Positions 16,697-24,953 of a stretch of 64,000 nucleotides of DNA are shown here, piece by piece. The stretch's first letter is position 1. Each line of letters begins with the position of its first letter. The DNA is from an uncultured Prevotellaceae bacterium. GTDB lineage: Bacteria; Bacteroidota; Bacteroidia; Bacteroidales; Bacteroidaceae. The DNA lies in NCBI GenBank assembly GCA_900314985.1, contig OMXL01000009.1:1-64000 (forward strand), read 5' to 3'. A program made the position numbers and the translations under genes. The notes beneath the pieces were generated by a model, which saw only the letters and a list, made by a program, of their open reading frames with translations, searched no databases and was not told the origin of the DNA.

Positions 16697-16766
16697 TACC
16701 ATTCGTCACAGAATCGTACCATTCGTCACAAATTGGAGCTAAATCGCAACTATAGCATATCTCTGC
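16697..16766 (+). promoter_or_regulatory. LytTR/AlgR-type perfect direct repeat and promoter
   Basis: TACCATTCGTCACA occurs twice exactly (16697-16710 and 16717-16730, period 20 bp). A weak TTGG (16733-16736) and a degenerate -7 TATCTCTGC (16758-16766) follow, consistent with an activator-dependent promoter for the barrel gene at 16804. The half-site core matches the AlgR consensus ACCGTTCGTC in 9 of 10 positions. Confidence 0.75.
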
Positions 16767-16803
16767 ATCGTCCAACAGGCAAATTATTCAAAATTGCAGA
16801 GTT

Positions 16804-19191
16804 ATGAAAAAGTTAAGTTTGAAAATGATAGCCCTAATGGCTACAATGATGATGAGCCTGACAACTCAGGCCAAGACTCAGGACGTAGGTGGACGAGTAA
16901 TAGATCAGAATGGTGAGCCACTCGGATTTGTAAGTGTGGCACTGCTTTCGGCAGACTCTACCTATATCCAGGGTGCTACGAGCGACGAGAATGGTGCGTT
17001 TATGATTCAGACAACAGAAGCATGTTGCATTCTGCGACTCTCGTTTATCGGCTATCGTACGCAATACGTGGATGTAAAAGGCACGGACGTGGGTACCATC
17101 CAAATGGAGGAAGACCAGCCATTGTTGAGCGAAATAATCGTTAAAGGACAGATGCCGAAGACGAAACTGACGGGAAACTCGATGGTGACCACCATTCAAG
17201 GTACCGTCTTAGGCCATTCGGGTACTGCTAAGGAAATGCTGGCCAAGGTGCCAGGTATGACTCTGAAGGGCGAAGACCTGGAGGTGCTGGGCAAGGGCAC
17301 ACCTATCTTTTATATTAATGGCCGAAAAATGCATGACAAAGAGGAACTGAAACGGCTGCGTTCGGAGGAGATTGCAAGTGTGGAGGTGATTACCAATCCT
17401 GGTGCGCAATACGATGCTATGATATCATCAGTCGTAAGAATCAAGACTATCCGCCGCGAGGGCGACGGTTTCGGTTTCGACTTGAATACAGGTTTTAATC
17501 AGGATCTGAGGTTTGGCGAGAGCGACCCCAGTGCCCAGCTGAACCTGCGCTACCGCCATAACAACCTCGACCTGTTTAGTATGGTGAACTATTGGAAATG
17601 GGACCAGACGTCACTTTACTATGATGACCAGTCGAACTATCTGCCTACTGATAAGGGAGTCTTGAACATCGTTCAGAATTCTCATTCGAGGAATCATTTC
17701 AAGAACAATGGGATTGACTATAATCTGGGTTTCAACTGGCAGATAGCCGAAAACCACTCTGTTGGCGTCAGAATCCAACGCAACGACCGCTTCAACGCCA
17801 CCACAGACCTGATGGTGGAGACAGACATCGAGCGCCAGCCGCTCCAGAAGAAGGAGCATAATTATTCTACTCAAGACGAGCATCGCCACACCTTATATAA
17901 TTGGGAAGGCAATGCGTATTACAATGGTAAGGTAGGTAAAATGGGCATTGACCTGAACATGGATTTCCTGACGGACAAGACTAACGTGGATAATCATATC
18001 AATGAACTCATTAACCATACAGACCACCATGCGATGGAGCAGGACAATAGCACATTCACTCGTCTATGGGCTACCAAACTGGTGCTGACCTACCCCATCT
18101 GGAAAGGACAATTAGAGGCAGGTACGGAGCTCTCGTTTGTAACACGCGAAAACAGCTCTAGCATCACCAATTATCCCCTGCCAGCTTCCGACTCGAAGGT
18201 GAAGGAGAACAATATAGCTGCCTTCGTGGCCTATAACTTCAACCTGGAGAAGGTGGGTAACTTCAGTGCTGGTTTGCGCTATGAGCATGTGGGTTTCGAC
18301 TATACTGACCACCTTGATGCAATGAACAACATGAATCGCTATCAGGACGAGTTCTTCCCCAGTCTGTCGTGGACCAGACAGTTCGGCCCCGTGCAGACTT
18401 CGGTAGCCTATAGTTTCAAGACCATCCGTCCCGACTATAACAGTCTGAGCGACCGCATCACCTATATCAACTCCTACACGCTGTTGCAGGGTGATCCGAC
18501 GCTGAAAAACGCCACGATGCAGGAGGTGAGTGTCAATGCCCGCTATAAGTGGTTGAACCTCTTTGCGGCCTACGAGCGTCGCGATAACACGCTGACACAA
18601 CTGCCTTGCGCATATAATAACGAGGGAATGATTATGATTAAACGCGTGAATCTGGCAGACCCAGTGCGCAATCTGGCCGTCTTTCTCTCTGCCAATCCCA
18701 CCTTCGGCATCTGGAGTCCCAACTGGACTATTGGTGGACAGAAGTTCTGGAACACGATGGAGTTTGACGATCCGCGTTCTGTGACAGGCAAAGTCAAGGA
18801 GACCTACACCAAGCCCATCTTCTTCGTCGACCTGAACAACACCTTCCGTCTGCCACACCGTTGGCAACTGGAGGCCAACATGAACATCATGACCAAGGGT
18901 GATGTCATCAACTTCCGGATGCAGTCTGCCTCATATAATCTTGGCTTCGTGGTTCAGAAATATTGGCTGAAGAATGATGCCCTCTGTCTGCGTGCCAGCA
19001 TCAACGACGTGTTGCAGCGTAGCACTCAGACCATACACATGGACTGTGGCGGTTATCAGATGACAGAAAACGCGGTGCGCAGCAACCACCGCCTGAACAT
19101 CTCGTTGCGCTACACCTTCAACGCCTCGAAGAGCAAGTATAAGGGCACTGGTGCCGGACAGGCAGAGCGTCAGAGAATGAGTAGCAATTAG
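16804..19191 (+). CDS. TonB-receptor-like outer membrane barrel with regulatory beta-sandwich
   Basis: Protein of 795 residues. A signal peptide (1-23) is followed by a carboxypeptidase-D-like domain (about 25-105: DVGGRVIDQNGEPLGFVSV), a plug-like region (about 110-225: IIVKGQMPKTKLTGNSM, PIFYINGRKMHDKEEL) and an outer-membrane-beta-barrel domain with YYNGKVGKMGIDLN and GLRYEH, ending SKYKGTGAGQAERQRM. It is monocistronic behind a promoter with two perfect LytTR-type half-sites. It is paralogous to the genes at 3497, 12773 and 19343. There is no SusD partner, so it is not a glycan Sus pair. Ligand unknown. Confidence 0.87.
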   Translation: MKKLSLKMIALMATMMMSLTTQAKTQDVGGRVIDQNGEPLGFVSVALLSADSTYIQGATSDENGAFMIQTTEACCILRLSFIGYRTQYVDVKGTDVGTIQMEEDQPLLSEIIVKGQMPKTKLTGNSMVTTIQGTVLGHSGTAKEMLAKVPGMTLKGEDLEVLGKGTPIFYINGRKMHDKEELKRLRSEEIASVEVITNPGAQYDAMISSVVRIKTIRREGDGFGFDLNTGFNQDLRFGESDPSAQLNLRYRHNNLDLFSMVNYWKWDQTSLYYDDQSNYLPTDKGVLNIVQNSHSRNHFKNNGIDYNLGFNWQIAENHSVGVRIQRNDRFNATTDLMVETDIERQPLQKKEHNYSTQDEHRHTLYNWEGNAYYNGKVGKMGIDLNMDFLTDKTNVDNHINELINHTDHHAMEQDNSTFTRLWATKLVLTYPIWKGQLEAGTELSFVTRENSSSITNYPLPASDSKVKENNIAAFVAYNFNLEKVGNFSAGLRYEHVGFDYTDHLDAMNNMNRYQDEFFPSLSWTRQFGPVQTSVAYSFKTIRPDYNSLSDRITYINSYTLLQGDPTLKNATMQEVSVNARYKWLNLFAAYERRDNTLTQLPCAYNNEGMIMIKRVNLADPVRNLAVFLSANPTFGIWSPNWTIGGQKFWNTMEFDDPRSVTGKVKETYTKPIFFVDLNNTFRLPHRWQLEANMNIMTKGDVINFRMQSASYNLGFVVQKYWLKNDALCLRASINDVLQRSTQTIHMDCGGYQMTENAVRSNHRLNISLRYTFNASKSKYKGTGAGQAERQRMSSN

Positions 19192-19260
19192 CCATTCGTC
19201 ACATTTTTACACCGTATATCCCAGAAATTAGGAGAATCAAATAGTATGTTATATCTTTGC
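19191..19260 (+). promoter_or_regulatory. LytTR-type direct repeat and promoter
   Basis: Half-site 1 GCCATTCGTCACA (19191-19203) and half-site 2 ACCGTATATCCCA (19211-19223), period 20. The -33 is degenerate (TTAG, 19228-19231) and the -7 is TATCTTTGC (19252-19260). The half-site-to--7 distance is 61 bp, identical to the 8185 site. Half-site 1 starts on the last base of the preceding stop codon. Confidence 0.7.
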
Positions 19261-19342
19261 GGTCGAAAACCGCGAAACTCGGTGTTTCTTGGGCGGCGGG
19301 GATATAAAGAATAAAAAATAAGAAAAATATAAATTTGAAAAG

Positions 19343-21709
19343 ATGAAAAGAATTAACGTAAGACTAGCAGTTCTGATGGCTGCAATAATGATGACAATGA
19401 TGAGTTCCGCTAAGACACAAGACTTTGGCGGACGAGTGATTGACGAGAAGGGCGAGCCGATGCCCTTTGTAAACGTGGTACTTCTGTCGCTGCCTGACTC
19501 TGCTTTTGTTCAGGGAAGCATGACGAACATTGACGGTGTGTTTAAGATTGTGACGGATGTTAACGAGGGCCTGTTTAAGGTGACTAGCGTGGGCTATCAA
19601 ACCTTATATATAAAGGTAGGTCAGGACTTGACTATCCAGATGAAGGAGGACACGCAACTGCTCAGCGAAGTTGTAGTAAAAGGTCAGCTGCCCAAGACAC
19701 ATGCCAAAGGTGATGCCATGCGTACCACTGTGGCTGGAACCATCTTGGAGAAAGCCGGAACCGTAAGCGATGCCTTAGGAAAGATACCATCGATTGAGAC
19801 TGAACGCGGCGGTAGTGTGACGGTGCTGGGACGCGGCGATGCTGAGGTATATATCAATGGTCGTAAGGTACAGGATCTGAATGAACTCTCTCGCCTGCGT
19901 TCTGACCAAATCCGGCATGTAGATGTAGTTCAGAACCCTGGTGCCCGCTATAAGGCATCGACCAAAGCCGTAGTTAGCATCACGCTAAAGAAGGCACAGG
20001 GCGAAGGTTTCTCGTTTCAGGACTATTTCAGTGGCATATACCAGTATGGTCACACGCTGACGAACAACCTGGATGTGAACTACCGCACAGGCGGTCTCGA
20101 CATTACCGCCTCGCTGTGGGCAGGGCGCTACGGTCATGCAAAATCGTTGCAGGAGCATGAGCTCACCTACTTTGTAGGACCGGATTACATCCAGAGCAAC
20201 AACTCGCAGGAATCGAAGAGCATCTGGAAGGGTTATTCACCGCAATTGCAGCTAAACTATATGGTCGATGAGAACCATAGCTTCGGTGCCTTTTATAAAT
20301 ACGACCGCCACCCCAGCAGCGACTTCAACAGTATGTTCTTTACCGACAACTACGTGAACGGCAAATACACGGAGCATTCAGAAAGTCGCATTTGGCAGGA
20401 TGAGAGTTTCAGCAAACACATCTTCAATGCCTACTATAACGGCAAGGTGGGCAATCTGGGTATCGACCTCAATATCGACGGACTCTTTGACGACACCAAG
20501 ACGCCTGGTAGTACCACGGAGCAGACAGCCCCTGCATCTGGAGACACTACAGCTCCTCGTACCATCGAGAGCAACACCCTCAGCGGCAACAACTTCTGGG
20601 CCACAAAACTCATCCTCTCCTATCCTGTATGGAAAGGTAATCTCTCTCTGGGTGGAGAATATAGCTATAATCATCGCACCGACGCCTACTCGTTTATGGC
20701 TAGCGACTATGTGCCTGTGAAGACCACCGACACAGAGATTAATGAGAAAACATCAGCTGCCTTCCTGGAGTATGGTCGCTCTTTTGGCAAAGTCTATGCA
20801 CAGGTAGGACTGCGCTATGAGCATCTGACAAACGACTACTTCAACTTCGGTAAGAAGGAGGATGAAGTCTGCCGCGACTATGGCGACTGGTTCCCTACGG
20901 CGGTCATCTCTGCCCCTGTAGGCAAGGCACAACTCTCCCTCTCCTACCGTCGTGACATCGAGCGTCCTAACTATGCCAATCTGACCAGTTCGACGGTTTA
21001 CGTCAACCGCTATACTTACCAAAGCGGTAACCCATATCTGTTGCCGACTTATACCCATAGCCTGGTGCTCAATGCTGCCTATAAATGGGCGAACCTGATG
21101 CTGAACTATGGCCGCGTGAAGGATGCCCTCACTATGTCGACAGAGCCTTTCCCTGGTTCAGAAGATCCCCTTGTCAGCCTTGTGCGTCCCATCAACAGCT
21201 GGGATGATTACAACAAGTTCAGCATCCAGCTATCAGCACGGCCTACCATCGGCTGCTGGCATCCTATGTGGAGCTTCATCACTCAGTTGCAGGATTTCAA
21301 GTCGCCTACGGCCAATGGCTCTACCATCACGTTGAACCGTCCTTGGTTTATTCTTGGTTGGCAGAACGACATCGAATTGCCATACGGTTTCCGGCTCAAC
21401 GCCTCACTCCAGTGGAATTCGAAGGGCGATTACAACAACTTCCGCATGACCAGCACTCGCCTTTTCACCAACGTAGGCCTGCAGCGTGATCTCAACTTAA
21501 AGCGTATGGGTACACTCACTTTCGACTTGCGTTGCAGCGATATCTTCCACACCAACAAGACCGATGCCATCGTCTTCGGTTATCGAGAACTGACTACGCA
21601 CAATCCTGCCCGTCGCACCTTTGTGCTTGACCTTACCTGGAAGTTCAACGAGGCCCGCTCTAAATATCGTGGCTCTGGTGCCGGAGAGAAGCAGAAGGCA
21701 AGAATGTAG
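19343..21709 (+). CDS. TonB-receptor-like outer membrane barrel with regulatory beta-sandwich
   Basis: Protein of 788 residues, paralogue of the gene at 16804. Signal peptide (1-22), carboxypeptidase-D-like domain (about 24-105: DFGGRVIDEKGEPMPFVNV), plug-like region (about 108-220: VVVKGQLPKTHAKGDAM, AEVYINGRKVQD), barrel with YYNGKVGNLGIDLN and GLRYEH, and tail SKYRGSGAGEKQKARM. The 5' leader is about 75 nt. Expression probably depends on the LytTR-type site overlapping the end of the previous gene. Ligand unknown. Confidence 0.87.
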   Translation: MKRINVRLAVLMAAIMMTMMSSAKTQDFGGRVIDEKGEPMPFVNVVLLSLPDSAFVQGSMTNIDGVFKIVTDVNEGLFKVTSVGYQTLYIKVGQDLTIQMKEDTQLLSEVVVKGQLPKTHAKGDAMRTTVAGTILEKAGTVSDALGKIPSIETERGGSVTVLGRGDAEVYINGRKVQDLNELSRLRSDQIRHVDVVQNPGARYKASTKAVVSITLKKAQGEGFSFQDYFSGIYQYGHTLTNNLDVNYRTGGLDITASLWAGRYGHAKSLQEHELTYFVGPDYIQSNNSQESKSIWKGYSPQLQLNYMVDENHSFGAFYKYDRHPSSDFNSMFFTDNYVNGKYTEHSESRIWQDESFSKHIFNAYYNGKVGNLGIDLNIDGLFDDTKTPGSTTEQTAPASGDTTAPRTIESNTLSGNNFWATKLILSYPVWKGNLSLGGEYSYNHRTDAYSFMASDYVPVKTTDTEINEKTSAAFLEYGRSFGKVYAQVGLRYEHLTNDYFNFGKKEDEVCRDYGDWFPTAVISAPVGKAQLSLSYRRDIERPNYANLTSSTVYVNRYTYQSGNPYLLPTYTHSLVLNAAYKWANLMLNYGRVKDALTMSTEPFPGSEDPLVSLVRPINSWDDYNKFSIQLSARPTIGCWHPMWSFITQLQDFKSPTANGSTITLNRPWFILGWQNDIELPYGFRLNASLQWNSKGDYNNFRMTSTRLFTNVGLQRDLNLKRMGTLTFDLRCSDIFHTNKTDAIVFGYRELTTHNPARRTFVLDLTWKFNEARSKYRGSGAGEKQKARM

Positions 21710-21725
21710 TCAAATAGCATAATTA

Positions 21726-21758
21726 TTTGGCAATAATCGAAATTCTTCGTAATTTTGC
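21726..21758 (+). promoter_or_regulatory. promoter almost touching the acyltransferase start codon
   Basis: TTTG (21726-21729) and TAATTTTGC (21750-21758), spacing 20 nt. The ATG is at 21764, so transcription would start within about 3 nt of it. Confidence 0.7.
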
Positions 21759-21763
21759 AACCG

Positions 21764-22783
21764 ATGAAACGACTTTGCTATCTTGACAATCTGAAGGTCT
21801 GCCTGACCGTCTTGGTGATTATGCACCATGCCGGTCAGGCTTATGGTAATGGTGGCGATTGGGCTTATACACCATCCAATCCTGCAGAATTCATGCCCTG
21901 GATTTGGCATTTCTTCTCTACCAATGCCGCATTCTTCATGGGGCTATACTTCTTTATCTCTGGTTATTTTGTCCCAAGGAGTTTCGATAAACAAGGGTCT
22001 AAACAGTTCGTACATAAGAAACTGCTCCGATTGGGAGTCCCATTGCTCTTCATGGGGGCTATCATCGGTGTGTTGATAGGTAAACCGGAAATTGGACACA
22101 TGTGGTTTGTCGAGAGTCTGTTGGTGTTCTGTCTCATTTATGCCTTGATACGTCAATGGGTACAACCTGTTAACGAGGCGTGCTACTCTAAGCCCACTGT
22201 CATTGGACTACTTGTCGTTGCCCTGCTGATGGGAGTAGGAAGCTACGTCATCCGTCAGATAAGTCCTCAGGACCATTGGATCTGGCCGTTTGGCATCATC
22301 CCCCTCCCTATGGAGCCTGCACATTATCTACAATATATCATGATGTTCGTTCTTGGCATCTTGGCCTATCGCTTCCAATGGCTCGACAAGATGAGTAACT
22401 GCACGGGCTTTATGACTTTGCTCATTGGCCTGGGCTTGGCCATAGGCAATTACCTGCGTGACGGAGGAGCGTGGAATGCTTTTGTCTGGCAGTGGTTTGG
22501 CATTTACGAGTCGCTGATGTGCGTGTTTATCAGTTCAGGTCTGATATGGCTGTTCCGTGAGTTTATCTGTGCCACTTCACGTTTGTGGCAGTGGAGCGCC
22601 GCCCAGTCGTATGGTGCCTACGTGTTCCATTTGATACTGATGATCATTTTGCAGAATGCAGTAGACGGCATCTGGATGGGGGCCTTTGGCAAATTCTTAT
22701 TTATCGGAGTCGTCACCACCATCCTTTCATTCTTATTGACATGGGTGGTTAGAATGATTCCTGGAGTTAAACGAGTATTGTAA
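21764..22783 (+). CDS. acyltransferase family 3 (OafA/YrhL-like) membrane protein
   Basis: Inner membrane protein of 339 residues with about ten hydrophobic helices. The N-terminal RLCYLDNLKVCLTVLVIMHH carries the conserved first-helix histidines of the family, which O-acylate extracytoplasmic sugars, lipids or peptidoglycan-linked polymers. Start at the ATG 21764; the frame is open to a TTG at 21755 that lies inside the -7 box. A collapsed copy of the same gene lies at 10573. Its stop abuts the ATG of the next gene. Acceptor unknown. Confidence 0.85.
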   Translation: MKRLCYLDNLKVCLTVLVIMHHAGQAYGNGGDWAYTPSNPAEFMPWIWHFFSTNAAFFMGLYFFISGYFVPRSFDKQGSKQFVHKKLLRLGVPLLFMGAIIGVLIGKPEIGHMWFVESLLVFCLIYALIRQWVQPVNEACYSKPTVIGLLVVALLMGVGSYVIRQISPQDHWIWPFGIIPLPMEPAHYLQYIMMFVLGILAYRFQWLDKMSNCTGFMTLLIGLGLAIGNYLRDGGAWNAFVWQWFGIYESLMCVFISSGLIWLFREFICATSRLWQWSAAQSYGAYVFHLILMIILQNAVDGIWMGAFGKFLFIGVVTTILSFLLTWVVRMIPGVKRVL

Positions 22784-23743
22784 ATGTTATGTAATATGAA
22801 ACACGAGATTATTGAGCTGCATGATGTGCAGATTATTGGCATGGCCAAGAAGATTGCCTTTAACAAGGCAAAAGAAGAATGCCCTAAGTTTTGGGGTGAG
22901 TATGTGGAAAAGATTATCAAGCCTGTCTTTATGGAGAAAAAGGCGCCTGATGCCTTTCAACAGGCCGCCATCGACAATGGGGTTGGCGAGTTCGGACTCT
23001 GTACTTGCAACATTCCCAACCACAATTGTGCTACCTGTTGGGAAGCTAATTTCGGTGCTTGCTGCAAAAACACCTTTACTTACGTCATTGGTGGTATATA
23101 TAAAAGTGGTGATGTACCTGAGGGTATGCAGCTCTTCCCCATTCATAGCGGAAAATGGTTGAAGATACATTTCGAGGGAGGCATGAAAGCCTTTCAGGAG
23201 CAGTACACGAAGTTCCATAAGGAGTGGTTGCCTGCTCATCCTGAATACAAATGGACGCCGAATTCCTGTTGCATGGAGTGGTATCAGGGTACAGACATCC
23301 AGTCGCCCGATTATCAGTGTGGAGTGATGATGCCGTTGGAGGCACAGCCTCGATTTAAGTTCAACACTGTTGGATTGTTTACCAACGACAATAAGGCTAC
23401 AGTTGAGTTCTATACGAAGACCTTTGGTTTTACCACATCATGGGATGGTGTACAGCCAAATGTGGAGATGTTCCTTGGCAACAATAGAATCATTCTCTTC
23501 CCACGTAGTGCATTTGAGCAGATGGTCTCGAAGAAATTCCAGTATCCTGAAGGTTTTAACGGCACAATGGAATTGAGCCTAGATGTGTCAACTTTCGCCG
23601 ATGTTGACAAGGAGTATCAGAATGCCTTGAACTATGGTGCAAAGTCTGTTCTCCCTCCAACAACAGAACCATGGGGACAGCGCACTTGCTACGTTGCCGA
23701 CCCTGATGGGAACCTCATAGAAATAGGATCGTTTGTTGAATAA
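22784..23743 (+). CDS. GyrI-like effector-binding domain fused to a glyoxalase/VOC domain
   Basis: Protein of 319 residues. Residues 1-190 resemble the GyrI-like/AraC effector-binding fold (IIELHDVQIIGMAKKI at the start, WLPAHPEYKWTPNSCCMEWY near its end) with a Cys-rich insert around 68-92 (CTCNIPNHNCATCW, ACCKN). Residues about 192-319 are a VOC domain of the glyoxalase/bleomycin-resistance type (FNTVGLFTNDNKATVEFYT at its start, YVADPDGNLIEIGSF at its end, holding the usual metal-ligand Glu). No DNA-binding domain is present. Probably binds or transforms a small toxic compound. ATG follows the acyltransferase stop directly; a second ATG is at 22796. Confidence 0.75.
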   Translation: MLCNMKHEIIELHDVQIIGMAKKIAFNKAKEECPKFWGEYVEKIIKPVFMEKKAPDAFQQAAIDNGVGEFGLCTCNIPNHNCATCWEANFGACCKNTFTYVIGGIYKSGDVPEGMQLFPIHSGKWLKIHFEGGMKAFQEQYTKFHKEWLPAHPEYKWTPNSCCMEWYQGTDIQSPDYQCGVMMPLEAQPRFKFNTVGLFTNDNKATVEFYTKTFGFTTSWDGVQPNVEMFLGNNRIILFPRSAFEQMVSKKFQYPEGFNGTMELSLDVSTFADVDKEYQNALNYGAKSVLPPTTEPWGQRTCYVADPDGNLIEIGSFVE

Positions 23744-23776
23744 TATATTTAGTGTGATGCTATTATCCTGGTTTAA

Positions 23777-24220
23777 ATGTTTATCGTCATGGAAATATCA
23801 AATTGGTTTAAGGGTTTCGAGAAAGGTATAGCGCGGCTCTCTCCAGAGGAGCGGTCTGCATTCTTCTCGGAATGTGGGAAAAACTGTGTAAATGGCGGCA
23901 TGTTTTCTGTTTACAAGAAACTCTATGAGGATGCCAAAGGGAACATGGATGTGTTCTTTCAGATGGCTAATGATTTGCCAGGAGTAAAAGGTGAGGTTAT
24001 TGAGAAAGGTCGTGTTTATCGACTTATCTTCTTAAGATGCACCTGTGAGTTGTGTAGAAAGGGATATGTCACTACGCCTTTGCTCTGTGAATGTTCTCGC
24101 CAAAGTGTGATTTATTCGCTGCAAAGTTTATGGAAAGACAAGAACTTTACCGTAACGCTTTGTCATTCCATCTTGGGTGGTGGGACAGATTGCGAAATGA
24201 GAATAGAGGTCGATAGATGA
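23777..24220 (+). CDS. Cys-rich cytoplasmic protein, unrecognised
   Basis: Protein of 147 residues (possibly from the ATG at 23789, 143 residues). It has an N-terminal helical half and a C-terminal half with several cysteines (CGKNC, CTCELCRKGY, LLCECSR, GGGTDCEMRIEV). The last motif recalls the ends of V4R-like and L-2-amino-thiazoline-4-carboxylate hydrolase-like proteins, but I cannot place it firmly. Its stop overlaps the next ATG (ATGA at 24217-24220), so it is translated together with the CAT-like enzyme. Confidence 0.7.
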   Translation: MFIVMEISNWFKGFEKGIARLSPEERSAFFSECGKNCVNGGMFSVYKKLYEDAKGNMDVFFQMANDLPGVKGEVIEKGRVYRLIFLRCTCELCRKGYVTTPLLCECSRQSVIYSLQSLWKDKNFTVTLCHSILGGGTDCEMRIEVDR

Positions 24221-24837
24221 AACAGAAAATAAACCCTCAAAAGAGTAACAGGGCTGAAGCATTCCGTATGTGGATGTCATCGCCCATGCCGATGGTAACA
24301 TTGGTGAAGACGCTGGATGTTAGCCGCTTGGTAAAGGTCTGCAAAAGGAGTGGCATGAAGTTCACCATGCTGATGAGCTGGTGCATAGGCAAGGCGGCGA
24401 GCCAGGTGGAGGAGTTCTATACGCTGCCTGTAGACGGGAGGTTGTACCACTACGACAAGCTTGCCGTCAACGTCATTGTAGAGAACAGCAAGGGAGGCAT
24501 CAGCTCCTGCGACATTCCTTTCACCGATGATTTACAGCAATTCAATCGCTACTACCTGTCGTTGACAGCGCAGGCAGCGAATGAATGTAAGAGCTCCTTC
24601 CTTGAAGACCATATGGTTATCGGCACATCTGCCATGATACAGACGGAACTCGACTGCATCGTCAACCAATATACTGATCAGTTCTGCAACCCGATGGTGA
24701 TGTGGGGCAAGTATCGGAAGGGGATGTTTAAGACAACTCTGCCAGTATCATTCCAATTCCATCATGTTCAGATGGATGGTGGCCACGCGGCAAAATTCCT
24801 TCAGCGCCTGCAGAATGCAATCAATAAGTTGAAATAA
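24217..24837 (+). CDS. chloramphenicol-acetyltransferase-like (CAT fold) enzyme
   Basis: Protein of 206 residues of the CAT acyltransferase family. The signature HHxxxDG is at 182-188 (HHVQMDG) near the C-terminus, with conserved FTMLMSWCIGKA (about 48-59) upstream. Such proteins in Bacteroidota are often annotated CatA-like; resistance to chloramphenicol is not implied, as many have other acyl acceptors. Translationally coupled to the Cys-rich protein. Confidence 0.83.
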   Translation: MKQKINPQKSNRAEAFRMWMSSPMPMVTLVKTLDVSRLVKVCKRSGMKFTMLMSWCIGKAASQVEEFYTLPVDGRLYHYDKLAVNVIVENSKGGISSCDIPFTDDLQQFNRYYLSLTAQAANECKSSFLEDHMVIGTSAMIQTELDCIVNQYTDQFCNPMVMWGKYRKGMFKTTLPVSFQFHHVQMDGGHAAKFLQRLQNAINKLK

Positions 24838-24953
24838 AGAATGGCGATTACAAGCGAGAGATTACGATTGACTATTACAAACCTGCCGTAAAATGTGTCA
24901 GAAATAGAATTCTGAACGGCAAACTAAAGTAAATTGAATAAGAAAAAAGCTAA
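24838..24953. other. short intergenic stretch, nothing recognised
   Basis: 116 bp between the CAT-like and DUF418 genes. I see no clear -33/-7 pair, hairpin or short gene. Confidence 0.4.

Noticed and set aside
24217-24837. Calling the CAT-like gene a chloramphenicol resistance gene.
   Set aside because: Only the fold and active-site motif are clear. Many CAT-fold enzymes use other acceptors, so resistance cannot be inferred from sequence alone.
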